From assembly GCA_020746835.1 (NCBI GenBank), contig JAGPNK010000008.1:558001-622000 (forward strand): a stretch of 64,000 nucleotides of DNA, given 5' to 3'. The notes below the pieces were generated by a model. The model ran no database searches. It had not been told where the DNA came from and saw nothing but the letters and a program-made list of their open reading frames with translations. Shown here piece by piece: positions 44,171-55,631 of this stretch. The DNA comes from Stachybotrys elegans (taxonomy: Eukaryota; Ascomycota; Sordariomycetes; Hypocreales; Stachybotryaceae). A program made the translations under genes and the position numbers. Every line of letters starts with the position of its first letter. The first letter of the stretch is position 1.

Positions 44171-46817
44171 AGTGATGTATCAGGGAAATTGTTGGTTGCA
44201 GATGGACCCAATATGGTGTTCTTCTTCGACTAAGACCAACAAACCCCAGTATTATTATATCCGTACATGATCATACGATTGGCTCTTTATTGCTGTATTA
44301 CAACCTACCTCATTTTTAGAAAAGCGTCCCGAATACCGCTGTGTAGCAGGTAGCCCTACGGTACATAGGTATTAGAAACGATGCGTTGGAGGACTGTTCT
44401 AGGGTAACCGTTGACGCCTTCGTGGGGAACTAATTGGTGGAGTTGGAGGGTTTCTGCCTGACCTCTAGGAGCTACCGACCTAGCGAGCAAGGGTGCCTGG
44501 CGACCCCACCTCGAAACAGGCAAGGGAAGGAAGGAAGGAAGGATGAAGGAGTTGGAGATCGACAAACCTCATCTTCTGTTAGACGTTATGGATACAAGGC
44601 GTCAAAACAGGGAGAGGTAACAATGTATTCTGCAGCTCATGCCCTGAATCCAATGCCATGACCGGAGTGATGGGTGAGAGAAGATGACCCATGTCCCATG
44701 ACACACAAAAAAACAGGTGACAAGTGACATATGACGGATGGCAGATACGAACGTGTCAGTCCCGACGACGTGGAAAAGAGAGATAAAGTTGAAGGAGGAA
44801 CTGCTTGCTCGCAGATTACTTACTTACATACTTTTGGGCAGCAGCAACAAGCGACAGAACCATAACTCAGCCCAATAGGGTCGGCTACGAACCAAGAAAG
44901 GCCCAAGACGCACATCGACCCAACAGACAGGGTTGGCGTTGCCCAGTGCGTGTATGAAATAAGGTAGGTGAGACGGCTTGGGATGGGGCGTAAGGACCCC
45001 TCCCCAAAATAAAGGAACCAGCCAGAGGGACAAAGCCAACACCTGGAAAAGTCGGCAGACCAGGAAGACCCTGACGGAGAGCACAAGGCAGGCCGAACGA
45101 CAGATGCATGCATGAGCAGCCCCCCAGATATCCGGCGGAAATGTGCCGAACGTGTCAACGTCGGACCCTCGAAACGGGCCTCCTCAAGGGGGAAGCCGGG
45201 ACGGGAACATGGGCATGGCATGACCTGCTTGATTTTCTACTGTGCATACACCAGTGCGCACGTTAGTTGTATGGAGGCACATGGTTCGTTCAGCTGAGCA
45301 GGCCCCTTGTTGGAGTCGTTGCTCGTCCACGCTCAGGGAAGGGTCTAGGGTTCCTTGGGTCCTCCCCCCCTCACCTCCACTATATACCTCCACCTCGAGG
45401 GGCTCCCGTTGTTGCACGTCTTGCCGTGCCATTTGCCATCCTTATTATTGCCGTGTTATTACATAGCTTGCTCTCTCTCTCTCTCTCTCCTGGCTCACTG
45501 CCGTGCGAGTGTCCCTGTATCCGTTTCCTGTCGTGTAGCATAATAGTAGGGGATTCGGACTATTTCTTTCAGCCCTTGTCCACCAAAACCCAAAACCCAA
45601 AACCACCAATCAACCCTACCCGTCACCACGATTGTCGAATTGATCATCGTCGGCAGACGCAATCCGTCCTCTCGGAGTCGCCATCTAACTGCCCACCTGG
45701 TGAATGCCTACCTACCCAATGTGAGTGAAGGTTTTCCTGCACCGCCTACCGGCTCCTCATCACCCCGACTTGGGTATCAGCCTCCTTCCCCAGGCGACTG
45801 ACGGCGAGTGTGGCTTTGGCTGCGCCACCCGCCCACAGAGAAGCCCCAGACACCACACCTCCATCATCACTGCACCTATCCTGTCTTGCCTGCCCGGGCA
45901 TTCATATGTCAACCAAGTCTGTCCGTCAGGCTGTTAAGGTTGGTCTGCCGCTGGCCACCCACAACCAACTTTATCCACACCCACGCCCACACCCACACAC
46001 ACTCATCCTTCCGCACGCACGTACGTAGCCTTACCTCAGGCAGACGATACAGACGCACCCGGGAGAGAGCGAGGGTACTGATCGCTGCTCGCTGCTCGTT
46101 GCTCGCTGCTTGCTTGCCTTTGGCCTGGGCTTACCCCCCCCTTCGAGCTGAATCAGCGTCGCACCGTCATTCTTCCTCCCTTTTTTGTCTCTCTTCTAAT
46201 ACTCCCCTTCTGCAACCGGTAGTCGGAGCCTCTCGATCGGTTCAGGGCCATGTGTTAGCTGGTTGAGCTACCTTTAGTCCTAGTGGTGTCTATTCTACAG
46301 AACCCCTCTGTTGGTACTCCATCTCCATCTCCACGTCCACTGTCTCTCTTCCACCTTATCTCTCCATCCTTCTCTTCTTTTTTTCTTTCTTTTCCCTACT
46401 TGCCCATCTCAACCTCTGTCCCAGGCCTGTACTGCGCCGCTAATCCCCTCCCGCGACCCAGCGGCCTCGACCATCGCCCATCGAAGAAACCGCTTTTGTG
46501 GCTTCTGCCACCCCATCTACTCCGCTTGTCCGAGCTTTCCCACCCACCACGAGCGCATGACACGGCGTCACCTTTAGACTCGGGTCGCCGAGACACCACC
46601 CACCCGCCGCTGCCCCTCAACCGCACTTCCGCCGTTGCTTCAATGCGAACCTCGTTGAGCACCACGTAGAAGACGATCCCACCTCCCGGATCCCAGAAAA
46701 CACAGCTCCTCGCGGGGCCCTCAAATTGGGCTTTGATTTCGCCTCGACACCGACATCTGCCCCATCGCTGTCATCACCGTCTTCGTGTGCGCTCTCTTTT
46801 TTTCATTTCTCGCGACC
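44171..46817. other. Long spacer and leader of the RhoGEF gene, 2.6 kb
   Basis: No supported gene. From about 45350 on, the plus strand is strongly pyrimidine-rich and includes a (CT)n run, CCCACAC repeats and CTGCTCG repeats, consistent with a long transcribed leader that may contain introns (for example a GTGAGT donor at 45720). GGAA repeats lie at 44523-44545. Minus-strand frames at 44820-45221 lack motifs. Confidence 0.45.
45471..45489. repeat. (CT)n microsatellite
   Basis: Nine CT units in a row within the pyrimidine-rich leader of the RhoGEF gene. Confidence 0.9.
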
Positions 46818-49800
46818 ATGTCTTTCCGCGGCGATGACCAGCGGAGATACGGCCATGTGCCGCCTGTCCAATACCCCGTGGCCACCCAGCCCAACGCTCA
46901 GCATCACCAGCAGCAGTCTGTAGCAAGACGACCGAGCTTCAACAGCGGCGACGACGGTGCATACTACGGCCAGCCCCAAACCCAGACAAACTCTTACGAC
47001 GACTACCCTGTCCCAGGACGCAGCGAGGATGAGCTCTTTTTGCGCAGTCCCGGTAGCACATCGTCCGGCGGCCGCTCCTCCTACGGGCAGACCAACAGCG
47101 CTCTATCCGGCTACCAACACCGTTATCAGGATCAGGCGCCATCCACGCCATCACAGCCTACCTACAACCCTCAAACCTTCGCCCAGCCCAGCGCCTTTCA
47201 GCGATCGCAGTCCACGAACCTGCCATACCACCCTGCGCCCACCAGCAGATACTCCGTCGCCCCTTCAACGACCTCGTACGCCCAGGCGCAGTCCAACTAC
47301 CCACCGCAGTCTTACAACCCGGCTGCCTATGCCAACGCCGCCGTGCCACAGCGTCATGCGACCACCGCCGGCTACATCTCCCAAGAGCAGACGTACAATT
47401 CGGCGACCAGCTCATACAACTCGGTTCCCTATTCTCCCACTACTAGCTCGGCATATTCACCAATCACCCAGTATCCGATCCCCTCGCCCGCGCTCTCGCC
47501 AGGGTATCAGCAGTCGCTGCCCAGCCCTCAGTACAACGCCTCGGCTTCGCAAGCACAATCGTACACGCCCTCTCAGTATCACATGCCGCAATTCCCTGCC
47601 CAGGATGCAAACGGGAGCGGCTACGGCAGTTCCGCGTCGCAAGCGCCCTATCCACTCACCTCGCAGATACCCGTTGGCCCCGTTTATGCCGACGAACAGG
47701 ACTCATATCTGACCAGAACCTCTCGACCTGCCTCGCAGAACTCTGGGGCTGGGTCTGCCTACTCGCATTCTGTGGGTTCGCCGGGCCTCCAGAGGCACCC
47801 AACTAATGCTCCGCTTCCGAGTCGCCCCATGGAGGGTGTTGCGGAGGAGTATCCATGGGATTCAAATGGCCGTCATTACTCGGAGGACTATGGCAGTGAT
47901 GAACTGACGCAGGAGAGCATAATGCAAGATATCGAGGCAGAACTCGGGAACCCTGGCCGCCGGCACCCTCGGCCACTGCCGGTTGATTCACGATCTAGTG
48001 ATTTGAAGTTTGAGCAATTGCGCCGGTACGGCTCTGATGCCACCACTATCGCCCCGACGACCAGCAGCAGGCACAGGTCAAGCTTCGAATACGATGATGA
48101 CGATGATCCGGAGGGCACCGCTGGTGTACTGGCGATGCAACAGGCCGAACTGGACGAGAGGCGGTTTAGTGGGACTACTCTCCCATACACCGACTCGCGG
48201 CCCATCATGAATACGCTGCAGGCACCAGCAGAGGAGCAAGCTATGAGCAGCAGTGAGAGTGAGGTGGGCGGCGGCAATGTTGATCTTGGCATGTTGAGCG
48301 GCGGCTATGCTGGCAACTTGACATATGGACAAGACTATGGATCTCCCAGAAACACCGCTTCGACGCCTGAGCCCGGCAGACCGTTGCCCACGCCAGCACA
48401 CTACAACACCCTCCATGATGGGTACAATACGAATGCCCCTGCTTTCAATAATGCTGAAATGGATTATGGTGGCACAGGCGGTCTCCAGCAACCGCGAGGG
48501 GCACGGTTGAGCTTCGATGAGGGCGAAGAGAGAGTTTCCCTGCATTCACGGCAGAGCGGAACCGACTCGCCTGCCAAGGATGATCTCCAAGATCTCTTCT
48601 ATCATCCTGGGCTTTCCAACAGACCTCTGCCTGCTCTGCCCCCCGGAAATGGTTCTGATAGCGCTTCTGTGCTGTCGGGAAGCACAAGGACCAACAGCCG
48701 CAACCATCATCATTCACACTCGCACTCCCATTCGCAATCCTTCAGCTCACACTCCAGAAATTATTCTATGGAGAACCCCGAGGCCTTCTACAGCGCGAAT
48801 TCGGCCCAGACAGGGCCTGAGAGGTCAATCTCTCTGGTCGGGCATAGCAACACACCTCCAGTCCAAGCACCGGCTCGCTCACGTACGGATGCGACTGAGG
48901 ACCGGAAGAAGGGACATCGCTTGCATCAACACAACGCATCGCACTCTGCCTCGTTTGCTGGGTACGAACCAAGCCCTAGCACATCTGTGGGCGGCTTTGA
49001 CAGTATCCAATTGCCTAGCGGGCGCAAGCGCAAGTTCATACCATCCAAACTCACCGCCGGCGACTTTCGGAAGTGCCTTGAGCCGTGGGCCCTCAGCGGC
49101 ATCGAGGCTTGGGTGCGAGAGATGGCGGAGGGAGATGTGGACCTCAAGGAGAAGACTATTGAGGATGCCCTGACCCTCCTATTCACCACCAAGGTGCCTA
49201 CCATGAACGTTGCAGATGCCGAAGCTCTAGCTAGTAGAGCTGTCATGCTCATGCTCCAGAGCGGAACCCTGCAACCCGAGGAGGAATGGGTCAAGTTTGG
49301 AGGCGGCCGCATCTCCGGCGTCTTGTGGCAGTTGACAGGCCAGGGATGCTACTCCTCAAAACTACACGAGGTGGAGATAAGTGGCCGATGCTACTCGTAC
49401 CACTGCACACGCACTCTGAAGAAGGTCGATCTGGATGAGCTCCGCCCAGGCAGCTCCAAACCTACCGACGAGTGGCACGTCTTCTATAACCTAAAGAAGG
49501 AAGATTGGGAAGCCAAGCCTAAGAAGGAAGTTGACCGACAGAACATTCTTCACGAGATTGTGACTGGTGAAGAAAACTACATCAAGCAGCTGGACATTTT
49601 CCGTACTCTGTATCGGGATACGCTGCGTGCTTCCAGGCCACCCATCATCCACCCTGACAAGCGAGACAGATTCCTGAATGCCGTCTTTGGAAAGCTCGAT
49701 ACCGTCCTTGGCATCAACAAGGGCCATTTGCTTTCGCAGCTCAAATATCGTCAACAAGAGCAGGGCCCCTGGATTACTGGCTTTAGCGACATCTTCCGAG

Positions 49801-52106
49801 AATGGATTCGCAAGGCTAAATCCGACTACATTGAATATGCCACAGGCTACCCGCGCGCAACATACATGGTGCGCAAGGAGGCTGACCGAAATATCATCTT
49901 CCGCAAGTTCTTGGAGGACAAGCGGCAGCACAAGTCTTCATCCAAGCAGGACTGGACTCATTTCCTCATCGCCCCTCTGCAGCGCCTTCAGCGCTACATT
50001 CTCTTGCTCGAGAGCGTGGAACAGAAGATGCTGGACGAAAGCGAGGAAAAGTCGAATCTGCAGAGGGCAATTCAAGAGATCAAGACAGTCACTCATGAGT
50101 GCGATGCCAAGGTTGCGGAGACCAATAAGAGGGTCGAAATGATGGATTTGGATCGTATGCTTGTGTTGCGACCTGGGTGCCAGTCGGTCCTGAATTTGGA
50201 CCACTTGGGCCGCGAGTTGATCATGCAGGGCGAGCTTCAGCGTATGGGATCAAAGGGAGTGAGATGGGTTGATACTCATGCCCTGCTCTTCGATCACTAT
50301 ATGATTCTGGCCAAGGTTGTTGGAGCAAAAGATGGCAGAGGTGACAAGAAATACGACGTTTCTCGCGAGGTAAGTCGACAGCCAGGTGGCAACTCTCTAC
50401 ATGCTAACATTACCTCTTTAGCCCATTCCCATGCCTCTCTTGTTCCTCGAAAGCATGAACGACGAACCGATTCAGAAGCAAAAGGGCATCGCTCCCCTAG
50501 CACGAAATGCGCCATCTGCTGCTTCCAGCACCCAGCTCAGCAAGGTTGCAACTAACAACAGTGGTCGTCCGGTTCTGGAGCACGCATCTACTACGTCCTC
50601 GCTGGCGTCGTCACAGCTTACCACGACGACGAGCAATGACAGTGACAGCAAGATTTTATACCCGTTCCGGGTAAAGCATCTCGGCCACGAAGTCTATACG
50701 CTGTATGCCTCATCGGCTCAGAACCGTTATGAGTGGTGTACCAAGATTGTAGAGGCCAAGACGAGACATGCCAAGGCTCTGTTTGCCCAGAACGCCGAAC
50801 CTTTCCGCCTCAGAGTCCTAGCAGACGCGTCATTCCATTACGACGGAAGCTCTCCATATGCACGAGCCGCTGGTGTTCCCGTCAAGGAGACACCCCTCGA
50901 CCGGGCCATTCAAGACCTCGAAAGGGTGCTCGGCCCTGCTGTGGGTGTACCGCCTGTGTGCCGAGCCCAAGTCAACTGTGCCGCTGGGTTCTCGGCCTTT
51001 GGCAAGTCAGTCATTGCGATTGGAACAGACTACGGTGTTTTCATAGCCGACCCGTCTAATCCCCGGGGGTGGTCCCGCGTAAGTTGAAGAAAACCCTCAC
51101 TAACGGAGCTCGACTGACCCTATTCCAGACTGTTCAAGTCGCAAGAGTCACGCAAATGGCGGTGCTCGAAGAGTTCTCGGTTTGCCTCATCATTGCCGAC
51201 AAGTCCTTGATATCGTACCCCCTCGATGTCATTGCTCCGGTATCTGAGTACGCTGCGCCGCTAAATGACAATCCTCGGCGCGCCCCGCAAAGACTGGCAA
51301 AGGACGTCACCTACTTTGCGACCGCGAAGATGAAGGACCGCACGCTTGTTTTCTACAAGCGGAAAGAGGGGCTTCACACCTCCTTCAAGGTACTGGAGCC
51401 CATCTTCCACAAGTCGACAGAGAAAAAGTCGCGGCTTTTCAGCGGGCGAAAAACAACGGGAAGCACGGAGTCGTTCCGCGACTTTGACGAGTTCTTCTTC
51501 CCCACCGAGTGTTACTCCCTCAGCCTCTTCCAGACGTACATTGCCGTCTCCACATCAAGAGGTATTGAGATGCTCACTCTCGACAAGAAACAGCCCATGT
51601 CTATTCCTGATCTCAAGGCACCTGCAATTGCAAACATTGCGAGCCGGATCCGCGACCAAAGGCCCCTGGGAATGTTCCGACTCAATGAGAATGAGTTCAT
51701 CCTCACATATGAAGACTGCGCTGTTTACGTCGATAAGCACGGCGACGTCAGTCGTACATTGATCATGGAGTATACCGGCAAGCAGAAGAAGGCCAAGGGA
51801 GCAACCATGTACGGACAGTATCTGCTCCTCTTCAACGAGGACTATGTGGAGGTGCGCAATGCCGAGAACGGCCGACTGCGCCAGATCATTGCTGGCAGGG
51901 ACGTTCGTGTCCTGGACTATGGTGAGAGGGGCCCAACTGGCTGGACCGCTCTGCAAGCCCAGCAGACCTTTGGCCAGAACGGCCAGCTTCCCAATGTGGG
52001 CGATGCATCCAAGGGCTCTGTCAAGATTGCCATGTGTCACCCGGAGCTCCAAGGCAGGCAAATCATTCTCGAGATGCTCCTCAACGACGGCCACACGGAG
52101 AATTGA
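46818..52106 (+). CDS. rom2: Rho1 guanine nucleotide exchange factor (Rom2 type)
   Basis: Activator of Rho1 GTPase in the cell-wall integrity pathway, acting at the plasma membrane and growing tip. Exons are 46818-50369, 50422-51078 and 51129-52106, giving 1728 aa. Residues 1-730 are disordered and rich in Gln, Ser, Pro and Tyr. A DEP domain follows at about 740-850 (GDFRKCLEPWALSGIEAWV), a DH/RhoGEF domain at about 905-1100 (ILHEIVTGEENYIKQLDIF, HFLIAPLQRLQRYILLLE), a PH domain at about 1115-1290 split by the first intron, and a CNH (citron) domain to the end (SLISYPLDVIAP, ECYSLSLFQTYIAVSTSRGI). Domain order is exactly that of Rom1/Rom2. The N-terminal extension is longer than in yeast. The ATG at 46818 is used because the frame above it opens from GTG only. 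Confidence 0.93.
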
Positions 52107-52662
52107 GGAGCCAAAATTCTCTGTTCTCCGGTCAAGGGTACACACGGAGGCAGAGCTTGACGCACTGTGTTGGCGCGCAATTTTCTTTTCAAGACGTTGG
52201 TGGCCTGGTGAGCCACTGGCGGACTGGGCTGGGCAGCATGGTCTTCCTGGCTCATAATGCATGTACGACAAGGCGGTAGACGGGACTGGCAACGGAACTT
52301 ATGAGTCTACTGGTGACGGGAATTACGAGGAAGGAGGCATATGCGGAATCATGACATTTTTGCTTGATTGAAGGGTGTTGGTGCGCTCCATTTGTCTGAC
52401 GGTTGTTTCTGCATCCTCTAGCACCGTGCTGCGTACACGGGGCGGTGATTGTTGGGCTGGATATGTATCATGATACAACGAACAAATATTTAATGAGGAA
52501 GCTGCGTTTCAGTGCTTTCCCTGGTAAATCTCTCAATGCCGTTCACGATTGTGGACCATTCGGGAAGAGGGGATCGATCCACTCACCAAGGCGAACGAAG
52601 AGTCTTGAAAAGTGGAGTGATGGAGAGCATGTATTCATTACTACTAACTACCACTTATTCAT
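52107..52662. other. Convergent 3' flanks
   Basis: Region between the RhoGEF (+) and transaldolase (-) stop codons. No gene supported. Confidence 0.5.
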
Positions 52663-54085
52663 CTAAGCAAGCTTCTCCTTGAGGATGCCCTTGAGGGTGA
52701 CGGCGTCGGCAGCAAACTTGCTGATACCCTCGCGGAGCTTCTCGACAGCCATCTGGTCCTCGTTGAAGTCGAAGCGGAACAGCGCCTCGTCGGAGATGTA
52801 CGACTTCTTCTCAATATCCAGAGAGCTGGCTTGGGCGGCATCGAGCTTCTTGGGGACGGCCTCGGAGGAGTTGAGGAGCTCCTCAAGCAGGTTGGGCTGA
52901 GAGGGGTATTAGTCATGTCATGTCATCAAAAAGGTTGCAACGGCGCGCGGGGCAGTCGCCGAACGTACCGAGATGGTCAGGTAATCGCAGCCAGCGAGCT
53001 CGGTGATCTCGCCGGTGTTGCGGAAGGAAGCGCCCATGACAATGGTGTTGTAGCCGAACTTCTTGTAGTAGTTGAAGATGCTCTTGACCGAGGCGACACC
53101 GGGGTCCTCCTCCTTGGCGTACTCCTTCTTGGTGGAAGCCTTGAACCAGTCAAGGATGCGGCCGACGAAGGGAGAGATGAGGTAGGCACCGGCCTCAGCG
53201 GCAGCAATAGCCTGGCTCAGGGAGAACATGAGGGTCAGGTTGCAGTTGATGCCGTGGTCGCGCTGGAGGATCTCGGCAGCCTTGATACCCTCCCAGGTGG
53301 AGGCGATCTTGATCAGGACACGGTCCTTGGAGATGCCCTGCTCCTTGTAGAGCTACAGTCATGTCAGCATGGTCACTGGGAGCGGCGGGCGGGCGGCGGG
53401 CGTACGTCAATGATGTGAAGAGCCTTCTCGACGGAAGCCTTGGTGTCGAAGGAGAAGCGGGCATCGACCTCGGTGGAGACCTTGCCGGGGATGATGGCGA
53501 GAATCTCACGGCCGAACTCAACCAGGAGACGGTCGAGGGCGTGGTCAATCTGGGAATCGAGGTCGCCACCCTGGCTCTTGCCGTAGGCAATGGCGGCGTC
53601 AATCAGCTTGGCATACTCGGGCTTCTTAGCGGCGGCCAGGATGAGGGAAGGGTTGGTGGTGGCATCCTGAGGCTTGTACTTGGCGATGGCTGTAAGAGGT
53701 CAGCTTCCATTCGGTGTTTGTATCCAGTCGCCGTCGCATCAACGGATCCGGGGGAGAAAAGGCGGGCTCGGGGTACTGACAGGCAAAGTCACCTGTTGTC
53801 GCTGTTAGCTATCATCGTCTGTGGAAGTATCGGGACTGCGGGACTTACCAGAGTCGGAGACGACAACCTATCCAGGGGAAACAGATGGCCATGGTCAGCA
53901 CGCAGTTCAATTCAATCGCAGCCAGGCGTTGAGAGACACAGGATGCCGGCGTAAATACGACATCACGGCCATATCAACATGGTGGCATGGCGGACAGCTC
54001 GAAACGGAAAACGAGGGGCAATGGTGGGGTAGCGGGAAAAACATACGGTGCCAGTGGCCTTGAGCTGGTCGAGAGAGGTAGACAT
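52663..54085 (-). CDS. tal1: Transaldolase
   Basis: Pentose-phosphate enzyme exchanging a dihydroxyacetone unit between sedoheptulose-7-phosphate and glyceraldehyde-3-phosphate. Minus-strand exons are 54085-54047, 53867-53849, 53792-53781 (a 12-nt microexon), 53689-53406, 53352-52969 and 52896-52663, giving 323 aa, the normal length. Motifs are DATTNPSL, the family signature [12 protein letters not shown], the Schiff-base lysine in [42 protein letters not shown] and CDYLTISPNLLEEL. The two tiny exons encode VVVSDSG and DFA, which the protein needs before IAKYKPQ. The gene is divergent from phosphofructokinase. Confidence 0.96.
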
Positions 54086-55631
54086 GGCGGGCAGAGGAGG
54101 GGGAATGGTGATTGAGTAGGAGAGAAAAATTCCAAGCGTTGGGACGTCGAGAGGTATGAGAGAATAAAATCCCAGAGATGTTGGAGGAGAGGATGGTCTT
54201 AAACGGGTGGAAGGAATGACGACGGGCGCCACAGATATTTATGGACCTCTTGCGTGACGAACTGTCCAGCAGCTTTACGTCCCTGGAGCACGCGCCCCAG
54301 CTGTCGTCAAGGAATAGAAGGGTCTGGCCGCCGGAGATGCCCCAACCGGTGGGGGGCCTGCTTGCTGGGCCTGGCAGAACCAGGCGCTCCCGTCGTCACT
54401 CTGCCGTAGTGTCTCCATCAGAGCTTTGGGGGTTTTTTCTTTGTAATTCTTCTTCATCACCCCCCCTCTCCTCTTCTTAAAGCGGCAATCCCACATATAA
54501 AGTAGAGAGTTGCGGGTTTTGCATGTACATGTGCTAAGATATTATCGCGTTTAATTAGCAGCTTTATTTAGCTTGTCCGCTTGTTGGCTTGCTTGCTTGC
54601 TCGGCCGCCATCTACCCGGGAACCGGCCCCCTCTGACTACGATATGGAATCAATAAATGACACTTGGCAGAACAAATGGCCATGGTCATGGGAATGTGAA
54701 CGTTTTCCCAGCCGTCTGCTGTTGGGCCTTCCTACGAGAAGACCTCTGCCTGGTGACTCGATCAGAGCTGGAGAAGGCTTCGGTCGAGTGATGTGGTTGC
54801 CGCAAGAAGGGTTGGTCCAGGGGACTCGCTGCTGTCGATAAGGCGATATCGAGGTTTCGATGTCCGGCAACTCGATCAAGGCCGCTGTAGGCGAGGGGAT
54901 ATCAAGGCGATGAAAGGTGGTTTCCGGTGACTGAACCAATGCTGCCACCGGCTTGCTGAGTGAGTCAGCCCTTCGTTTCCTCGTCACGCTATGCACGTCA
55001 TATCTGAGTTAAAATGGAAATTCGTGGTCAGTGGAGGAAGTGGCAGGAGTGAGGGGTTTGGCCTCCCATCTCTGTTATCGGTACTTGGGGCTTGGCCATG
55101 CTAGCTCACATGAAGTGGTCATCTTGACGCTGCCAACGAGGTATCTGTCTCGCCCTGTGGTACCCTGCCTTGAAGAAAGGAAGTGTCCGATAGTCATTTT
55201 TGGGTGGGGGAGAAAATTTAATATACCGACATGTCTTATTTATTAGTCATGTGTTCATTGTGATGAGGCAGATTCAGACCTCTACAGTAGGTACCTACTG
55301 AGTGGGTTAGACTTGCCTGAACCTAAGAGGGTACTAGGTAGTACCTGCACTTCCAAGCTGAGCTGAGCTTCTTTCTCAGAGTGATAAGACCTTCTTTCCC
55401 TCTTCCAACCACTTTTCATTTTCTTCCTCCATCTATTTCCCTTTATCACAAGCTCTCTATTTTCTTCCTTTACCAGCCGTGCTGTTCTCTTCTTTTTTCC
55501 ACAGCTGCCCTCATCCCATTGATTCTTGCGCTTGAGCACTCCTCCTGGCATTGAGAGAGCTCTGCAGCCTCTCACTTAAGCAATTCACCCCGCCCCCGCC
55601 GCGTGCGCCGCTACCACCACCACCGACCGTC
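54086..55631. promoter_or_regulatory. Divergent promoter region, tal1 / pfk1
   Basis: 1.5 kb between two central-carbon genes. It contains a 16-bp perfect palindrome CAGTAGGTACCTACTG (55285-55300), a related near-palindrome at 55331-55346, and a CT-rich leader before pfk1. No other gene supported. Confidence 0.55.

Noticed and set aside
44820..45221. Minus-strand 133-codon frame in the RhoGEF upstream region
   Set aside because: No domain or gene context; composition is Ser/Cys/Trp-rich as expected from chance translation.
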